A stretch of DNA of 64,000 bases from Paenibacillus macerans (GCF_900454495.1 NZ_UGSI01000001.1:868001-932000), one strand, 5' to 3'; counted from the stretch's first letter, positions 8,099 through 17,032 are shown. Notes: generated by a model not told the origin, from the letters alone. Program-made: numbers and translations.

Positions 8099-8878
8099 AT
8101 GAATGAAAAAGAAGAGCAGAAAAAACCAATTAATGAGGTTAAAAAATATCGTACCCCGGACGGCATTCCTGCCGATATCGTAATGTTTACGCTGACCAGG
8201 CAGGAACGCAAAGCGGCGACGAAATCGCTGCCGCGATTCGATCTGAAGGTGATGCTGATCAAGCGCCGCAGCTGGCCTTTCGCCGGAGCCTGGGCGCTGC
8301 CCGGAGGCTTTTCGCAGGAGGATGAATCCTTGTATGAAACGGCGCGAAGAGAACTGAAGGAAGAGACCGGGGTCGACGGGTCGCATTTGGAGTATTTGGG
8401 CGTATACAGCGCGCCGGGGCGGGATCCGCGGGGCTGGATCATCTCCCACGCTTTTTTTGCGCTGGTGGAGGAGTGGGTTCTGGAAAAACGCCAATCCGCC
8501 GACGATGCTCAGGAGGTGGGCCTGTTCACCGTACGCGAAGCGCTGGAGGAACTGCAGTTGGCGTTTGACCACCGTGAAATTTTGCAGGACGCCTACAAAA
8601 GAATTCAGCAGCAAATGCTGCAGACGACGATCGCCAAGCAGTTCCTCCCTCCTCATTTTACGCTGGGCGAATTGTATCAGGTTATTCAAACGGTCGTTCC
8701 GGATTTTGCCGAGCTTAATTTTATCCGTAAAATCACTTCGACGCGCAGCCGGCAGGGGATTCTGGAGGAAGTGCGCGATGAAAACGGCAAGCCGATGCTG
8801 TCCAACCAGTACTCGCAGCGGCCCGCGCAGTTGTACCGGTTTACCGATTATACGCCGCAGCTGTCGATTTACACGTAA
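8099..8878 (+). CDS. nrtR: Nudix domain protein with C-terminal winged helix, NrtR-like regulator of NAD metabolism
   Basis: NrtR regulators combine an ADP-ribose-binding Nudix domain with a winged-helix DNA-binding domain and repress NAD synthesis genes. This 259-residue protein has the Nudix fold at about 20-145 (LIKRRSWPFAGAWALPGGF) and a complete Nudix box near residues 69-92, with E-x7-RELKEETGV, so catalytic residues are kept. Residues 150-259 are helical and basic (FTLGELYQVIQTVVPDF, FIRKITSTRSRQGILEEV), fitting the NrtR-type winged helix. The next two genes are nicotinamidase and nicotinate phosphoribosyltransferase, which strongly supports the role. No clear operator was recognised. 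Confidence 0.82.
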   Translation: MNEKEEQKKPINEVKKYRTPDGIPADIVMFTLTRQERKAATKSLPRFDLKVMLIKRRSWPFAGAWALPGGFSQEDESLYETARRELKEETGVDGSHLEYLGVYSAPGRDPRGWIISHAFFALVEEWVLEKRQSADDAQEVGLFTVREALEELQLAFDHREILQDAYKRIQQQMLQTTIAKQFLPPHFTLGELYQVIQTVVPDFAELNFIRKITSTRSRQGILEEVRDENGKPMLSNQYSQRPAQLYRFTDYTPQLSIYT

Positions 8879-8942
8879 CCCAAGCTTTACTTTTACATAT
8901 CTTTGAACCCGGGCGTAATCAAACAGGAGAGGGGAAGAGACG

Positions 8943-9491
8943 ATGAAAGCTTTGATCGTGATCGATTATACCAACGATTTTGTGGATGGGAGCCTGCCGG
9001 TAGGAGAGCCGGCGGTGGCGATCGAGCCGGCGGTTTGCCGGCTTACGGAGGAGTTCGCGGGCAGAGGGGATTTTGTCGTGATGGCCGTCGATCTGCATGA
9101 ACAGGGGGACCCGTGGCATCCGGAAACAAAGTTGTTCCCGCCCCATAATCTCCGCGGTACGGAAGGGCGCAACCTGTACGGTCAATTGGCGGAAGTGTAT
9201 AAGCGGAACGCCGAGCGGATTTATTGGATGGACAAAACGAGATACAGCGCTTTTTGCGGAACCGATCTGGAGCTGAAGCTGCGGGAACGCGGCGTTCGGG
9301 AAGTTCATTTGATCGGGGTTTGCACCGATATCTGCGTGCTGCACACAGCGGTGGACGCTTATAACAAAGGATTTGACATAACCGTATATGAAGATGCGGT
9401 GGCCAGCTTTAATCCGGAAGGCCATGCCTGGGCGCTTGGCCACTTCCGCACCAGTTTGGGAGCACATGTAATCAACAGCCAGAGAGGATGA
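8943..9491 (+). CDS. pncA: Nicotinamidase (isochorismatase-like hydrolase)
   Basis: Converts nicotinamide to nicotinate in NAD salvage. The 182-residue cysteine hydrolase has the expected triad: Asp8 (LIVIDYTNDF), Lys98 (DKTRYSAF) and Cys131 in GVCTDICVLHTA, plus an acidic/His metal site stretch (DLHEQGDPWHPE). The start has GGAGAGGGGAAGAGACG in front. pncB starts 5 nt after its stop and nrtR ends 64 nt upstream, making one salvage cluster. Confidence 0.9.
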   Translation: MKALIVIDYTNDFVDGSLPVGEPAVAIEPAVCRLTEEFAGRGDFVVMAVDLHEQGDPWHPETKLFPPHNLRGTEGRNLYGQLAEVYKRNAERIYWMDKTRYSAFCGTDLELKLRERGVREVHLIGVCTDICVLHTAVDAYNKGFDITVYEDAVASFNPEGHAWALGHFRTSLGAHVINSQRG

Positions 9492-9496
9492 GAGAG

Positions 9497-10951
9497 ATGC
9501 CGACCGAAGGGTTAGCGCTGCATACCGATAAATATCAGATCAATATGATTTACGCCCATTGGGTGAACGGAACGCATGAGAGACAGACGGTGTTCGAAGC
9601 TTATTTCCGCAAGCTGCCTTTCGGCAACGGGTACGCGGTGTTTGCGGGCCTGGAACGGATCGTGGAGTATATTCGCAATCTGCGTTTTACGGAGAAGGAC
9701 CTGAACTATCTAGCCAAGCAGGAGGAAAACTACAAGCCGGAATTTCTCGAGCTTTTGCGCAATTTCCGGTTTGGCGGCACGCTGCTGTCGATGAAGGAAG
9801 GGGCGCTTTGCTTTCCGAATGAACCCCTGATCCGCGTGGAAGGGACGATTATGGAGACACAGCTCGTGGAAACGGCGATGCTTAACTTCATGAACTTTCA
9901 GACGCTGATCGCCACTAAAGCTTCGCGGGTGAAGCGGGTGGCGGAGAACGACGTGCTGCTGGAGTTCGGGACCCGCCGGGCGCAGGAAGCGGATGCCGCC
10001 ATTTGGGGCGCGAGGGCCGCGTATATATCCGGCTTCGACGCCACCTCGAATTTGCTGGCCGGCGAAATTTTCGGCATTCCGACCAAAGGAACGCACGCTC
10101 ATTCATGGGTGCAAATTTTCGATTCCGAGCAGGAGGCGTTTGAACGGTACGCCAAAGCGCTGCCCGACCAGGTGTCGCTGCTGGTCGATACGTTCGATAC
10201 GTTAAAGAGCGGGGTGCCGCACGCTATCCAAACGGCTAAAATGCTTGAAGCGCAGGGGAAGCGGCTGAGCAGCATCCGGCTGGACAGCGGCGATTTGGCG
10301 TATTTGTCGATCAAGGCGCGCAAAATGCTTGACGAAGCCGGTTTGCCTTACGTGAAAATCGTGGCCTCCAACGATTTGGATGAGAATACGATTTTCAACC
10401 TGAAAGCCCAAGGGGCGAAAATCGATATTTGGGGCGTCGGCACGCAGCTGATTACCGCGGCGGACCAGCCGGCGCTCGGCGGCGTATACAAGCTGGTGGA
10501 GCGGGAAATCGGAGGCCGGATGGAGCCAACGATCAAAATTTCCGGCAACCCGGAAAAAGTGACGACCCCCGGCAAAAAAGACGTGCTGCGCATCGTCAGT
10601 AAGGAAAGCGGCAAGGCGATGGCCGATTACGTTTGTTTTCCGCATGAGCAGCAGGCTAGGAACGGCGGCAACCTGCGGCTGTTCGACCCCGTCCATCCTT
10701 ATATCAAGAAATCGGTGAAAAACTACGAGGCCGTGTCCATGCTGCAGCCGATTTTCGAGGATGGCGAGCTGGTTTACGAGCTGCCGTCGCTGGAGGAGAT
10801 CCGGAAATATCATCAAACGCAGCTAAGCCTGTTTTGGCCGGAGTATTTGCGCAAGCTGAACCCGGAAATCTACCGCATCAGCTTAAGCCAGGAAGCTTGG
10901 GAATTGAAGCAGAAAATGATTGAGGATTATTTGGGGCATCAGGAAGACTAG
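9497..10951 (+). CDS. pncB: Nicotinate phosphoribosyltransferase
   Basis: Makes nicotinate mononucleotide from nicotinate and PRPP with ATP hydrolysis; second step of the Preiss-Handler pathway. The 484-residue protein has the type II fold with LHTDKYQINMIYAHW at the N terminus, EFGTRRAQEADAAIWGARAA near residues 150-170, GTHAHSW around the phosphoribosyl site, and DTFDTLKSGV. An upstream in-frame ATG at 9488 overlaps the pncA stop, but AGAGAGG (9481-9487) touches it; the ATG at 9497 has that site at a 9-nt spacing and was chosen. It ends the cluster at a strong terminator. Confidence 0.94.
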   Translation: MPTEGLALHTDKYQINMIYAHWVNGTHERQTVFEAYFRKLPFGNGYAVFAGLERIVEYIRNLRFTEKDLNYLAKQEENYKPEFLELLRNFRFGGTLLSMKEGALCFPNEPLIRVEGTIMETQLVETAMLNFMNFQTLIATKASRVKRVAENDVLLEFGTRRAQEADAAIWGARAAYISGFDATSNLLAGEIFGIPTKGTHAHSWVQIFDSEQEAFERYAKALPDQVSLLVDTFDTLKSGVPHAIQTAKMLEAQGKRLSSIRLDSGDLAYLSIKARKMLDEAGLPYVKIVASNDLDENTIFNLKAQGAKIDIWGVGTQLITAADQPALGGVYKLVEREIGGRMEPTIKISGNPEKVTTPGKKDVLRIVSKESGKAMADYVCFPHEQQARNGGNLRLFDPVHPYIKKSVKNYEAVSMLQPIFEDGELVYELPSLEEIRKYHQTQLSLFWPEYLRKLNPEIYRISLSQEAWELKQKMIEDYLGHQED

Positions 10952-10955
10952 GGCG

Positions 10956-11003
10956 AAAAAAGATTGCTTTGCGGCGGTGTTGCCGTTAAAGCAATCTTTT
11001 TTT
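10956..11003 (+). terminator. Intrinsic terminator after pncB
   Basis: Fifteen-bp stem (10956-10970 with 10988-11002, AAGATTGCTTT / AAAGCAATCTT core) with T-run on both strands, so it may also serve the convergent TetR gene. Confidence 0.9.
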
Positions 11004-11049
11004 GCGTGGGCACCCGCGGGGAATATTTCTCGGGAAAGCGCAAAAACCG

Positions 11050-11691
11050 CTATAAATCGGCGTTCTCCCGGTTTTGATTCGACACGTCCTGTTCGCAGTA
11101 CCTGGCGAAATAATGCTTAAACAATATATCGATCTGCCGCTCGACCGCATTGCGGTCGGGATCGCCGGCGATATGCTTGATATGCTGCATCATAATGATC
11201 GGAAACAACACGGCGGCGTTGATTTGCAGCATCATGATGTTGAGGATCTCCGGATCCGCCTCCCCGGTAATTTCTCCCACCGTAGATCTGATTTTGTTGA
11301 AACCGGTCGTTTTTAAGAAGCTGCTGAACTCCTGATTGGATTCAAACGTGATGTTTCCTTTGCCGAGAACCTCCTGAAGCAGCCCGGGATACTGGGAAAT
11401 GTAGTCGACATATTGAAGCATAAACGCTTTCAAGCGGTCTTTCGGATTCAGGGCGGTGTCGTCAAGTACGGTAAAGTTGGCTTGAAACGAGGTTAGCAGC
11501 ATTTTCAGCGCCTCGTTAATCAACTTGTCCTTGGAACCAAAATAATAGTTGACCAGCGCCAGGTTGACATTGGCGGCCGCGGTGATTTTGCGCAGCGTGA
11601 CTTGATCGGCACCCTCCGTTTTAATGAGCTCCAGCGTTGCGTTTAAAATATTTTTTTTGGTGGTCAGCCCATGATCGGCACAGTAGCCCAT
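11050..11691 (-). CDS. TetR/AcrR family repressor
   Basis: DNA-binding repressor, 213 residues. The N-terminal helix-turn-helix (about residues 10-58) reads TLRKITAAANVNLALVNYYF with the usual GSKDKL following. The remaining helical ligand-binding domain has no recognisable specificity. It is divergent from a DHA2 multidrug exporter and the 192-bp gap contains a near-perfect 27-bp palindrome at the exporter's transcription start, so it most likely represses that exporter and responds to one of its substrates (inference). Confidence 0.88.
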   Translation of the reverse strand: MGYCADHGLTTKKNILNATLELIKTEGADQVTLRKITAAANVNLALVNYYFGSKDKLINEALKMLLTSFQANFTVLDDTALNPKDRLKAFMLQYVDYISQYPGLLQEVLGKGNITFESNQEFSSFLKTTGFNKIRSTVGEITGEADPEILNIMMLQINAAVLFPIIMMQHIKHIAGDPDRNAVERQIDILFKHYFARYCEQDVSNQNRENADL

Positions 11692-11792
11692 AGTTCCGCT
11701 CCTTTATGGCGTAAATCATCTCAGCCTAAGTATACCAAATGTCAACGCGGGATTAAATCCGCGAATCCGAGTTTAAATTAAAATCTGTTCGC

Positions 11793-11821
11793 TTGACAAA
11801 ACCGGGGAAGGGATATTTAAT
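11793..11821 (+). promoter_or_regulatory. Sigma-A promoter of the DHA2 exporter
   Basis: TTGACA at 11793-11798, 17-nt spacer, TTTAAT at 11816-11821. Confidence 0.8.
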
Positions 11822-11827
11822 ATTAAA

Positions 11828-11854
11828 TTAAACAATGTTTAAAACGTTGTTTAA
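11828..11854. promoter_or_regulatory. 27-bp palindromic operator for the TetR protein
   Basis: TTAAACAA at 11828-11835 and TTGTTTAA at 11847-11854 with GTTT / AAAC inside and a central A at 11841; one mismatched pair in the whole palindrome. It begins 6 nt after the -10 box, so bound repressor would block initiation. Confidence 0.78.
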
Positions 11855-11883
11855 ACCTGAGATAGAAAGTTGAGTGAGAGAGT

Positions 11884-13386
11884 ATGCCGAATACTGCGGG
11901 AAACCCGGCCAACGCCCAAGAGTTTTCCATCCGCTCCATCATTGCGCCGATGTTAGCCGTCATTGTCGGCATGATTATGGTCATATTGGATAGTACGGTG
12001 GTCAATGTCGCCGTTCTCCGGCTGGTGGATTATTTTGCCACGGATTTGAAGACAGTGCAGTGGACGATCACCGGATACACACTCGCGTTATCCGCCGTGA
12101 TCCCCTTGGCCGGCTGGATGACCGATAAATTTGGCGAGAAGCGGATCTTCCTGATTACGATCGCCTTGTTTACCATTGGTTCGGTCTTATGCGCTTTGGC
12201 CGAGACGCCGGCCCAATTAATCGTGTTCCGCATCATTCAAGGCTTGGGAGGCGGGATGGTCTCGCCGATCGGTTTTGCGATGGTGTTCAAGCTTGCTCCT
12301 CCGGATAAGCGCGGCGCGGTCATGGGCGCGCTCGGCGTGCCAATGCTGCTGGCGCCGGCCCTCGGTCCGGTTTTGTCCGGCTGGATGGTCGAAAATTTAA
12401 GCTGGCACTGGATTTTTCTGATCAATTTGCCGATCGGCATTATCGCCTTGTTGGTGGGCCTGCGTTTTTTGCCGAAATCCGAACGGCGGGAAGCGCCGCG
12501 GTTGGATATGTTAGGGATGATTTTGGCCCCTATCGCCTTTGCTATGCTGACCTTCGGGGTAGGTGAAGGAGGCGCAGGCTGGACTTCCGCGGCTACGATT
12601 ACGGGGCTCAGCGTTGGCGCTATGGCTTTGCTTCTCTTCATCATCGTTGAATTCAGACATAAGCAGCCATTGCTGGAGCTGAAGGTATTCCGTTCCTCCC
12701 ATTTTACGCGGGGGATCGTGCTGGTCTGGATTGCCCAGGCGGCGTTGTTCGGCTCGATGATTTTAACGCCGCTATACTTGCAGCAGGTAAGAGGCTACAG
12801 CGCCTTCGAAACCGGGATTTTCCTGCTTCCTCAAGCGCTGGCCTCGGCCTTCTTCATGCCGATCAGCGGACGGCTGTTTGACCGGGTGGGGGCCCGCCCG
12901 CTCGCATTTATCGGCCTCGGCATCGTATCCGCCGCCTTGTTCCTGCTGTCGCGGATCACGGCGGACACCAGCCTCGGCATGGTTTTGCTTCCGCTCGGGC
13001 TGCTCGGCAGCGGTATGGGGCTAACGATGATGCCGCTGAACACCCATATCCTGAACTCCGCGCCGCGCCATTTGGTCGCCCGGGTCACGCCGCTGATGAC
13101 CGCCGCGCAGCAGGTGATCGTCTCCTTTGCGGTCGCCGGGTTAACCGGGTATTTAACCTCGCGGATCAACAGCCATATGGCGGAGGCGGCGCTGAAGGGA
13201 GGAAGCGATTCGCTGCAGGCCGCTGCTGCCGGGTTCGGTGATACTTACTTTGTGGCGTCTTGCCTGGCCGCCGCCGGTTTTGTGCTTACCCTGATGCTGT
13301 CCAGACCGAAAAAGCAGGCCGAACCTGCCGAAGCGCAAGCCGGCGAAGGGGCTCAGGCGGACCCTGGAGTGATGATCGGACATTAG
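11884..13386 (+). CDS. DHA2-family (EmrB/QacA) MFS drug exporter
   Basis: Proton-driven drug exporter in the cytoplasmic membrane, 500 residues with about 14 hydrophobic segments. Seen: DSTVVNVA in helix 1 (motif D1), GWMTDKFGEKRIF in the first cytosolic loop (motif A), RIIQGLGGGMVSP (motif B) and GALGVPMLLAPALGPVLSGW (motif C of antiporters). The hydrophilic C-terminal tail is rich in Ala/Glu. The ATG at 11884 has a weak site (GAGTGAGAGAGT). Divergent TetR gene and operator indicate substrate-inducible repression. Substrate cannot be predicted. Confidence 0.92.
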   Translation: MPNTAGNPANAQEFSIRSIIAPMLAVIVGMIMVILDSTVVNVAVLRLVDYFATDLKTVQWTITGYTLALSAVIPLAGWMTDKFGEKRIFLITIALFTIGSVLCALAETPAQLIVFRIIQGLGGGMVSPIGFAMVFKLAPPDKRGAVMGALGVPMLLAPALGPVLSGWMVENLSWHWIFLINLPIGIIALLVGLRFLPKSERREAPRLDMLGMILAPIAFAMLTFGVGEGGAGWTSAATITGLSVGAMALLLFIIVEFRHKQPLLELKVFRSSHFTRGIVLVWIAQAALFGSMILTPLYLQQVRGYSAFETGIFLLPQALASAFFMPISGRLFDRVGARPLAFIGLGIVSAALFLLSRITADTSLGMVLLPLGLLGSGMGLTMMPLNTHILNSAPRHLVARVTPLMTAAQQVIVSFAVAGLTGYLTSRINSHMAEAALKGGSDSLQAAAAGFGDTYFVASCLAAAGFVLTLMLSRPKKQAEPAEAQAGEGAQADPGVMIGH

Positions 13387-13425
13387 ATGAAGTAAGGATG
13401 CAATGAAAACGGGATATAGGTTGAA

Positions 13426-13466
13426 GCGAGAGCATCTCCGGCAGATCGGAGGGCTCTCGCTTTTTG
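13426..13466 (+). terminator. Intrinsic terminator after the DHA2 exporter
   Basis: GCGAGAGC / GCTCTCGC outer stem plus CTCCG / CGGAG inner stem, then TTTTTG. Confidence 0.92.
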
Positions 13467-13635
13467 TTTATTTGGCGGCGCAAATCAAGAATGTATATAT
13501 GACATTTGTTACATAAGTCACACGTCTTCTGTGATATTTTAAAAATTAACAAAGTCATGCTGTATTGTCATTCATCGATAGTTTGTTTTAACGCTGTTAA
13601 TAAACTCGCTATGCGAGAAGGAGGGGGCCAAACGC

Positions 13636-14643
13636 GTGGTACAGTTGCCGAAAGTAAATGAACTTGGTTTTTTTGAAATTCGTTTGGAATCCATTGGAGG
13701 CTTGGGAGCCAACCTGGCCGGCAAAATGCTGGCGGAAGCCGGGGTGGAGGGAGCTGGCTTCAACGGGGTCAGCTTCTCGTCTTACGGCTCGGAGAAAAAA
13801 GGCTCCCCGGTAAAGGCGCATATCCGGTTTTGTGACTTAAATACGCCGATCCGCGATACGTCGCCGGTGGAACGGCCGCATATCGTCGGCATTTTTCAGG
13901 AGGCGTTGTCCAAAACGGTGAACGTCATCAGCGGAATTTACGAGGACAGCACCGTACTTGTCAATTCGCGCAAAACTCCGCAGGAGCTCAAGGAAAAAAT
14001 GAAGCTTGTCGGCGGGACGATCGCCGTCATCGATGCGACCGGGATCGCGCTTGAGGAGAAGAACCGGGTCAATATGGCGATGCTCGGGGCTTTGTTCCGG
14101 TTATGCCCGTTCCTTGATCCGGAAACGATGAAAGACGTTATCCGCAAATCGCTGGAGAAGAAATATCCGCAGACGGTGGCGCCTGCTTTGGCGACGTTTG
14201 ACCGCGGATATAACGAGGTTGTGTTTGAAACGTTTGCGCTGCCGGAAGGAGTCAGCATGCCCGCTTTCGTACGCGCCGATACGCCGATGCTCGGGTATGA
14301 AACCCAGCCGATCGGCGGTATTGTCGTCAATCCGGGCAACAGCATTCTGAAAGATCTCAGCATTTCCCGCTCCGGGATGATGCCGCATTTTAAAGCGGAA
14401 ACTTGCATCAATTGTGCGGCTTGCGACAATGTTTGTCCGGACAATTGCTTTGTATGGGAAGAACAGCCGGATAAAAAAGGGCGGCCGCAGATGTTCCTGA
14501 AAGGCATCGATTACCAGTACTGTAAAGGCTGCCTGAAATGCGTTCACGCTTGTCCGACGGACGCTTTGTCCGGGGAGCGGGAAGAAGACGGTTATGCGGA
14601 GGAGCATCGGGTTCCGCATCTGTTCGATTTGGCGGTTCATTAA
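13636..14643 (+). CDS. 2-oxoacid:ferredoxin oxidoreductase, fused gamma-delta subunits
   Basis: Electron-transfer half of a pyruvate-type oxidoreductase. Residues 1-190 form the gamma domain (IRLESIGGLGANLAGKMLAE, FSSYGSEKKGSPV). Residues about 215-315 form the delta domain with two [4Fe-4S] motifs: CINCAACDNVCPDNCF and CKGCLKCVHACP. Many organisms encode gamma and delta separately; here they are one 335-residue protein. GTG start at 13636 with AGGAGGGGG at 13618-13626. The partner alpha-beta fusion begins 27 nt after the stop. Pyruvate is the most likely substrate, but branched-chain 2-oxoacids are possible. Confidence 0.88.
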   Translation: MVQLPKVNELGFFEIRLESIGGLGANLAGKMLAEAGVEGAGFNGVSFSSYGSEKKGSPVKAHIRFCDLNTPIRDTSPVERPHIVGIFQEALSKTVNVISGIYEDSTVLVNSRKTPQELKEKMKLVGGTIAVIDATGIALEEKNRVNMAMLGALFRLCPFLDPETMKDVIRKSLEKKYPQTVAPALATFDRGYNEVVFETFALPEGVSMPAFVRADTPMLGYETQPIGGIVVNPGNSILKDLSISRSGMMPHFKAETCINCAACDNVCPDNCFVWEEQPDKKGRPQMFLKGIDYQYCKGCLKCVHACPTDALSGEREEDGYAEEHRVPHLFDLAVH

Positions 14644-14670
14644 TATTAAGGGGAAAGGTGGTACAAACAT

Positions 14671-16977
14671 ATGGCGATCGATATTGAAACAGAACGCCGC
14701 GCCGGCACGGTCGAACAGCGCGTCGTGTATGAGTCGGGCAACGAAATGGCCGCTTATGCCGCGAGCCAGATCAATTATCATATCATGGGGTATTTTCCGA
14801 TTTCCCCGTCCACGGAGGTCGCGCAGTTTCTCGATTTGATGAAAGCGAACGGCCAACATGACATCAAGCTTATTCCTTCGGACGGCGAGCACAGCTCCGC
14901 CGGGATTTGCTACGGTGCTTCCACTGCCGGCGGGCGGGTATTTAACGCGACCAGCGCGCAAGGCTATTTGTATATGCTGGAGCAAATGCCGGTGCAGTCG
15001 GGAACCCGCTTCCCGATGGTCATGAATCTGGTTTGCCGGGCGATCTCCGGGCCGCTGGACATCCACGGCGACCATTCGGACCTGTACTTTGCGCTGAATA
15101 CCGGCTGGCCGATTCTGATGTGCCGCGATCCGCAGGCCGTTTACGACATGAACATCATGGCGATCAAGCTGGCCGAGGATCCGGAGGTAAGGCTGCCGGT
15201 GCTCGTCGCTTCGGATGGCTATTTTACGTCGCATCAAAAACGCCGGGTGCATACCTTCGCGAAACAAGAAGACGTGCTGAAATTCATCGGGGAACGTCCG
15301 CCGGCCGGGTTTGCGCATACGCTTGACCGCAACAACCCGATCACGGTCGGCCCGTATATGAACGAGCCCGATTATATCAACAACTGCTACCAGCAGTCTG
15401 TGGCGATGTACAACGCGGAACGCGTTTTCGAGCGCATTGCCGGCGAATACGAGGCGCTGACCGGCCGGGAATACAAGGTGCTTGATCTGTACCGGATGGA
15501 GGATGCGGAAGTCGCGGTCTTCCTGATGAATTCGGCGTCCGAAATCATCAAGGACGTGGTTGACGACTTGCGCCGCCAAGGCATCAAAGCGGGCTCGATC
15601 GCGCCGAACATGATCCGCCCGTTCCCGCAGAAGCAAATCGCCGAGGCGCTCAAAAACGTCAAGGCGATCACCGTTGGCGACCGCGGCGATTCCTACGGGG
15701 CGTACGGCGGAAACATGGTCAACGAGATCAAGGCGGCGCTGTTTACGCACGGCAACCATACAACGAAGGTGATCAGCCGGATCTACGGCCTCGGGGGCAA
15801 AGAGTTTTACGCCGAAGACGGACATCACTTTTTCAAGCTGGCGATCGATGCCGCGGAGAAGGGACATGTTGAGGTTCCGTTCGATTATTACGGCCATACG
15901 CCGGGCGATCCGGACAAAACGCCGAAGCGGGTGCTGAATCCGCTCAAATTCGAAGATTTGAAGACCGGGCTGATCACCGTTACCCGGAACGAAGAAACCG
16001 GCAAACTGGGCGTGCGGATTCCGCCGCTGCGCTCGCTTACGAAGAAGCCGAAGCGGATCGCTCCGGGCCACGGCGCTTGTCCGGGCTGCGGGATTTTCTC
16101 CGGTTTGGAGCTGTTTTTCAAAGGGATCGAAGGCGATATCGTGGCGCTGTTCCATACGGGCTGCGCGATGGTCGTAACGACAGGGTATCCGTATTCCTCC
16201 CACAAGGCGACCTATATTCACAACCTGTTCCAGAACGGCGCGGCCACCCTGTCCGGGGTCGTCGAGATGTTTTGGGAAAGAAAACGCCGGGGCGAACTGG
16301 ACGATCTTGGCCTGAAGGACGACTTTACGTTCGTGATGGTCACCGGCGACGGCGGGATGGATATCGGCATGGGACCGGCGATCGGGGCCGCGCTGCGCAA
16401 TCACAAAATGATAATCATCGAGTACGATAACGAAGGATACATGAACACCGGGGCGCAATTGTCCTATTCGACACCGCTGGGCCACCGGACTTCCACGTCC
16501 AATATCGGCAAGGTGCAAAAAGGGAAGGCGTTCCAGCATAAAGACACGGCGCAAATTATGGCGGCGACCAACATCCCTTACGTCTTTACGGGCAGCGAGG
16601 CTTATCCTCAGGATTTGGTGAAAAAGGCGGCCAAAGCGCAGTGGTATGCGCAAAACGAAGGGCTGGTTTATGGTAAAATATTGATAGCCTGTCCGCTCAA
16701 CTGGATCAGCCCCGACGACCAGGGCACAAATATCGTCGATGCGGCGGTGAACTCCTGCTTTTTCCCGCTGTACGAAGTCGAGCATGGACAGACGACGATT
16801 ACGTACAACCCGGAGGAGAAGGGTAAACGTGTGCCGTTGACGGACTGGCTGAAAACGATGGGCAAAACCCGCCATTTAACGAAGCCGGAAAATGCCGAAG
16901 CGCTGGCCGAATTTGAACGGGAGGTCGAGCGCCGCTGGCAGATGCTGCTGGCCAAGCATGAGCATCCTTATCTTTGA
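14671..16977 (+). CDS. 2-oxoacid:ferredoxin oxidoreductase, fused alpha-beta subunits
   Basis: Catalytic half of the second ferredoxin oxidoreductase in the window, 768 residues. Residues 20-400 are the alpha part: GYFPISPSTE, SDGEHSSAGICYGAS and NATSAQGYLYMLEQMPV. Residues about 460-720 are the beta part: GACPGCGIFSGLELF, FHTGCAMVVTTGYPY, and the thiamine diphosphate motif GDGGMDIGMGPAIGAALRN followed by IIEYDNEGYMNTG. Alpha and beta are normally separate genes; fusion leaves two genes for a four-domain enzyme. Start has AAAGGTGG at 8-10 nt. Cytosolic; reduces ferredoxin while making an acyl-CoA. Confidence 0.9.
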   Translation: MAIDIETERRAGTVEQRVVYESGNEMAAYAASQINYHIMGYFPISPSTEVAQFLDLMKANGQHDIKLIPSDGEHSSAGICYGASTAGGRVFNATSAQGYLYMLEQMPVQSGTRFPMVMNLVCRAISGPLDIHGDHSDLYFALNTGWPILMCRDPQAVYDMNIMAIKLAEDPEVRLPVLVASDGYFTSHQKRRVHTFAKQEDVLKFIGERPPAGFAHTLDRNNPITVGPYMNEPDYINNCYQQSVAMYNAERVFERIAGEYEALTGREYKVLDLYRMEDAEVAVFLMNSASEIIKDVVDDLRRQGIKAGSIAPNMIRPFPQKQIAEALKNVKAITVGDRGDSYGAYGGNMVNEIKAALFTHGNHTTKVISRIYGLGGKEFYAEDGHHFFKLAIDAAEKGHVEVPFDYYGHTPGDPDKTPKRVLNPLKFEDLKTGLITVTRNEETGKLGVRIPPLRSLTKKPKRIAPGHGACPGCGIFSGLELFFKGIEGDIVALFHTGCAMVVTTGYPYSSHKATYIHNLFQNGAATLSGVVEMFWERKRRGELDDLGLKDDFTFVMVTGDGGMDIGMGPAIGAALRNHKMIIIEYDNEGYMNTGAQLSYSTPLGHRTSTSNIGKVQKGKAFQHKDTAQIMAATNIPYVFTGSEAYPQDLVKKAAKAQWYAQNEGLVYGKILIACPLNWISPDDQGTNIVDAAVNSCFFPLYEVEHGQTTITYNPEEKGKRVPLTDWLKTMGKTRHLTKPENAEALAEFEREVERRWQMLLAKHEHPYL

Positions 16978-16998
16978 TGTAAAATGAGTGTTCACAGC

Positions 16999-17016
16999 AC
17001 TTTTTGAACTACCTCT
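16999..17016 (+). repeat. Leader motif shared with the SDR gene at 44274
   Basis: ACTTTTTGAACTACCTCT, identical at 44239-44256, lies 17 nt before the start codon here and 17 nt there. A related GAACAACCT occurs in the minus-strand leader of bmrC (26521-26529) and at 49342-49350 on the minus strand. Confidence 0.7.
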
Positions 17017-17032
17017 TAAAGGAGGAAAAACA

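Noticed and set aside
14101..16875. 924-residue ORF on the minus strand
   Set aside because: It is antisense to both fused oxidoreductase genes, whose motifs are unmistakable. Long antisense ORFs arise from GC-rich codon use; no domain was recognisable and there is no ribosome binding site.
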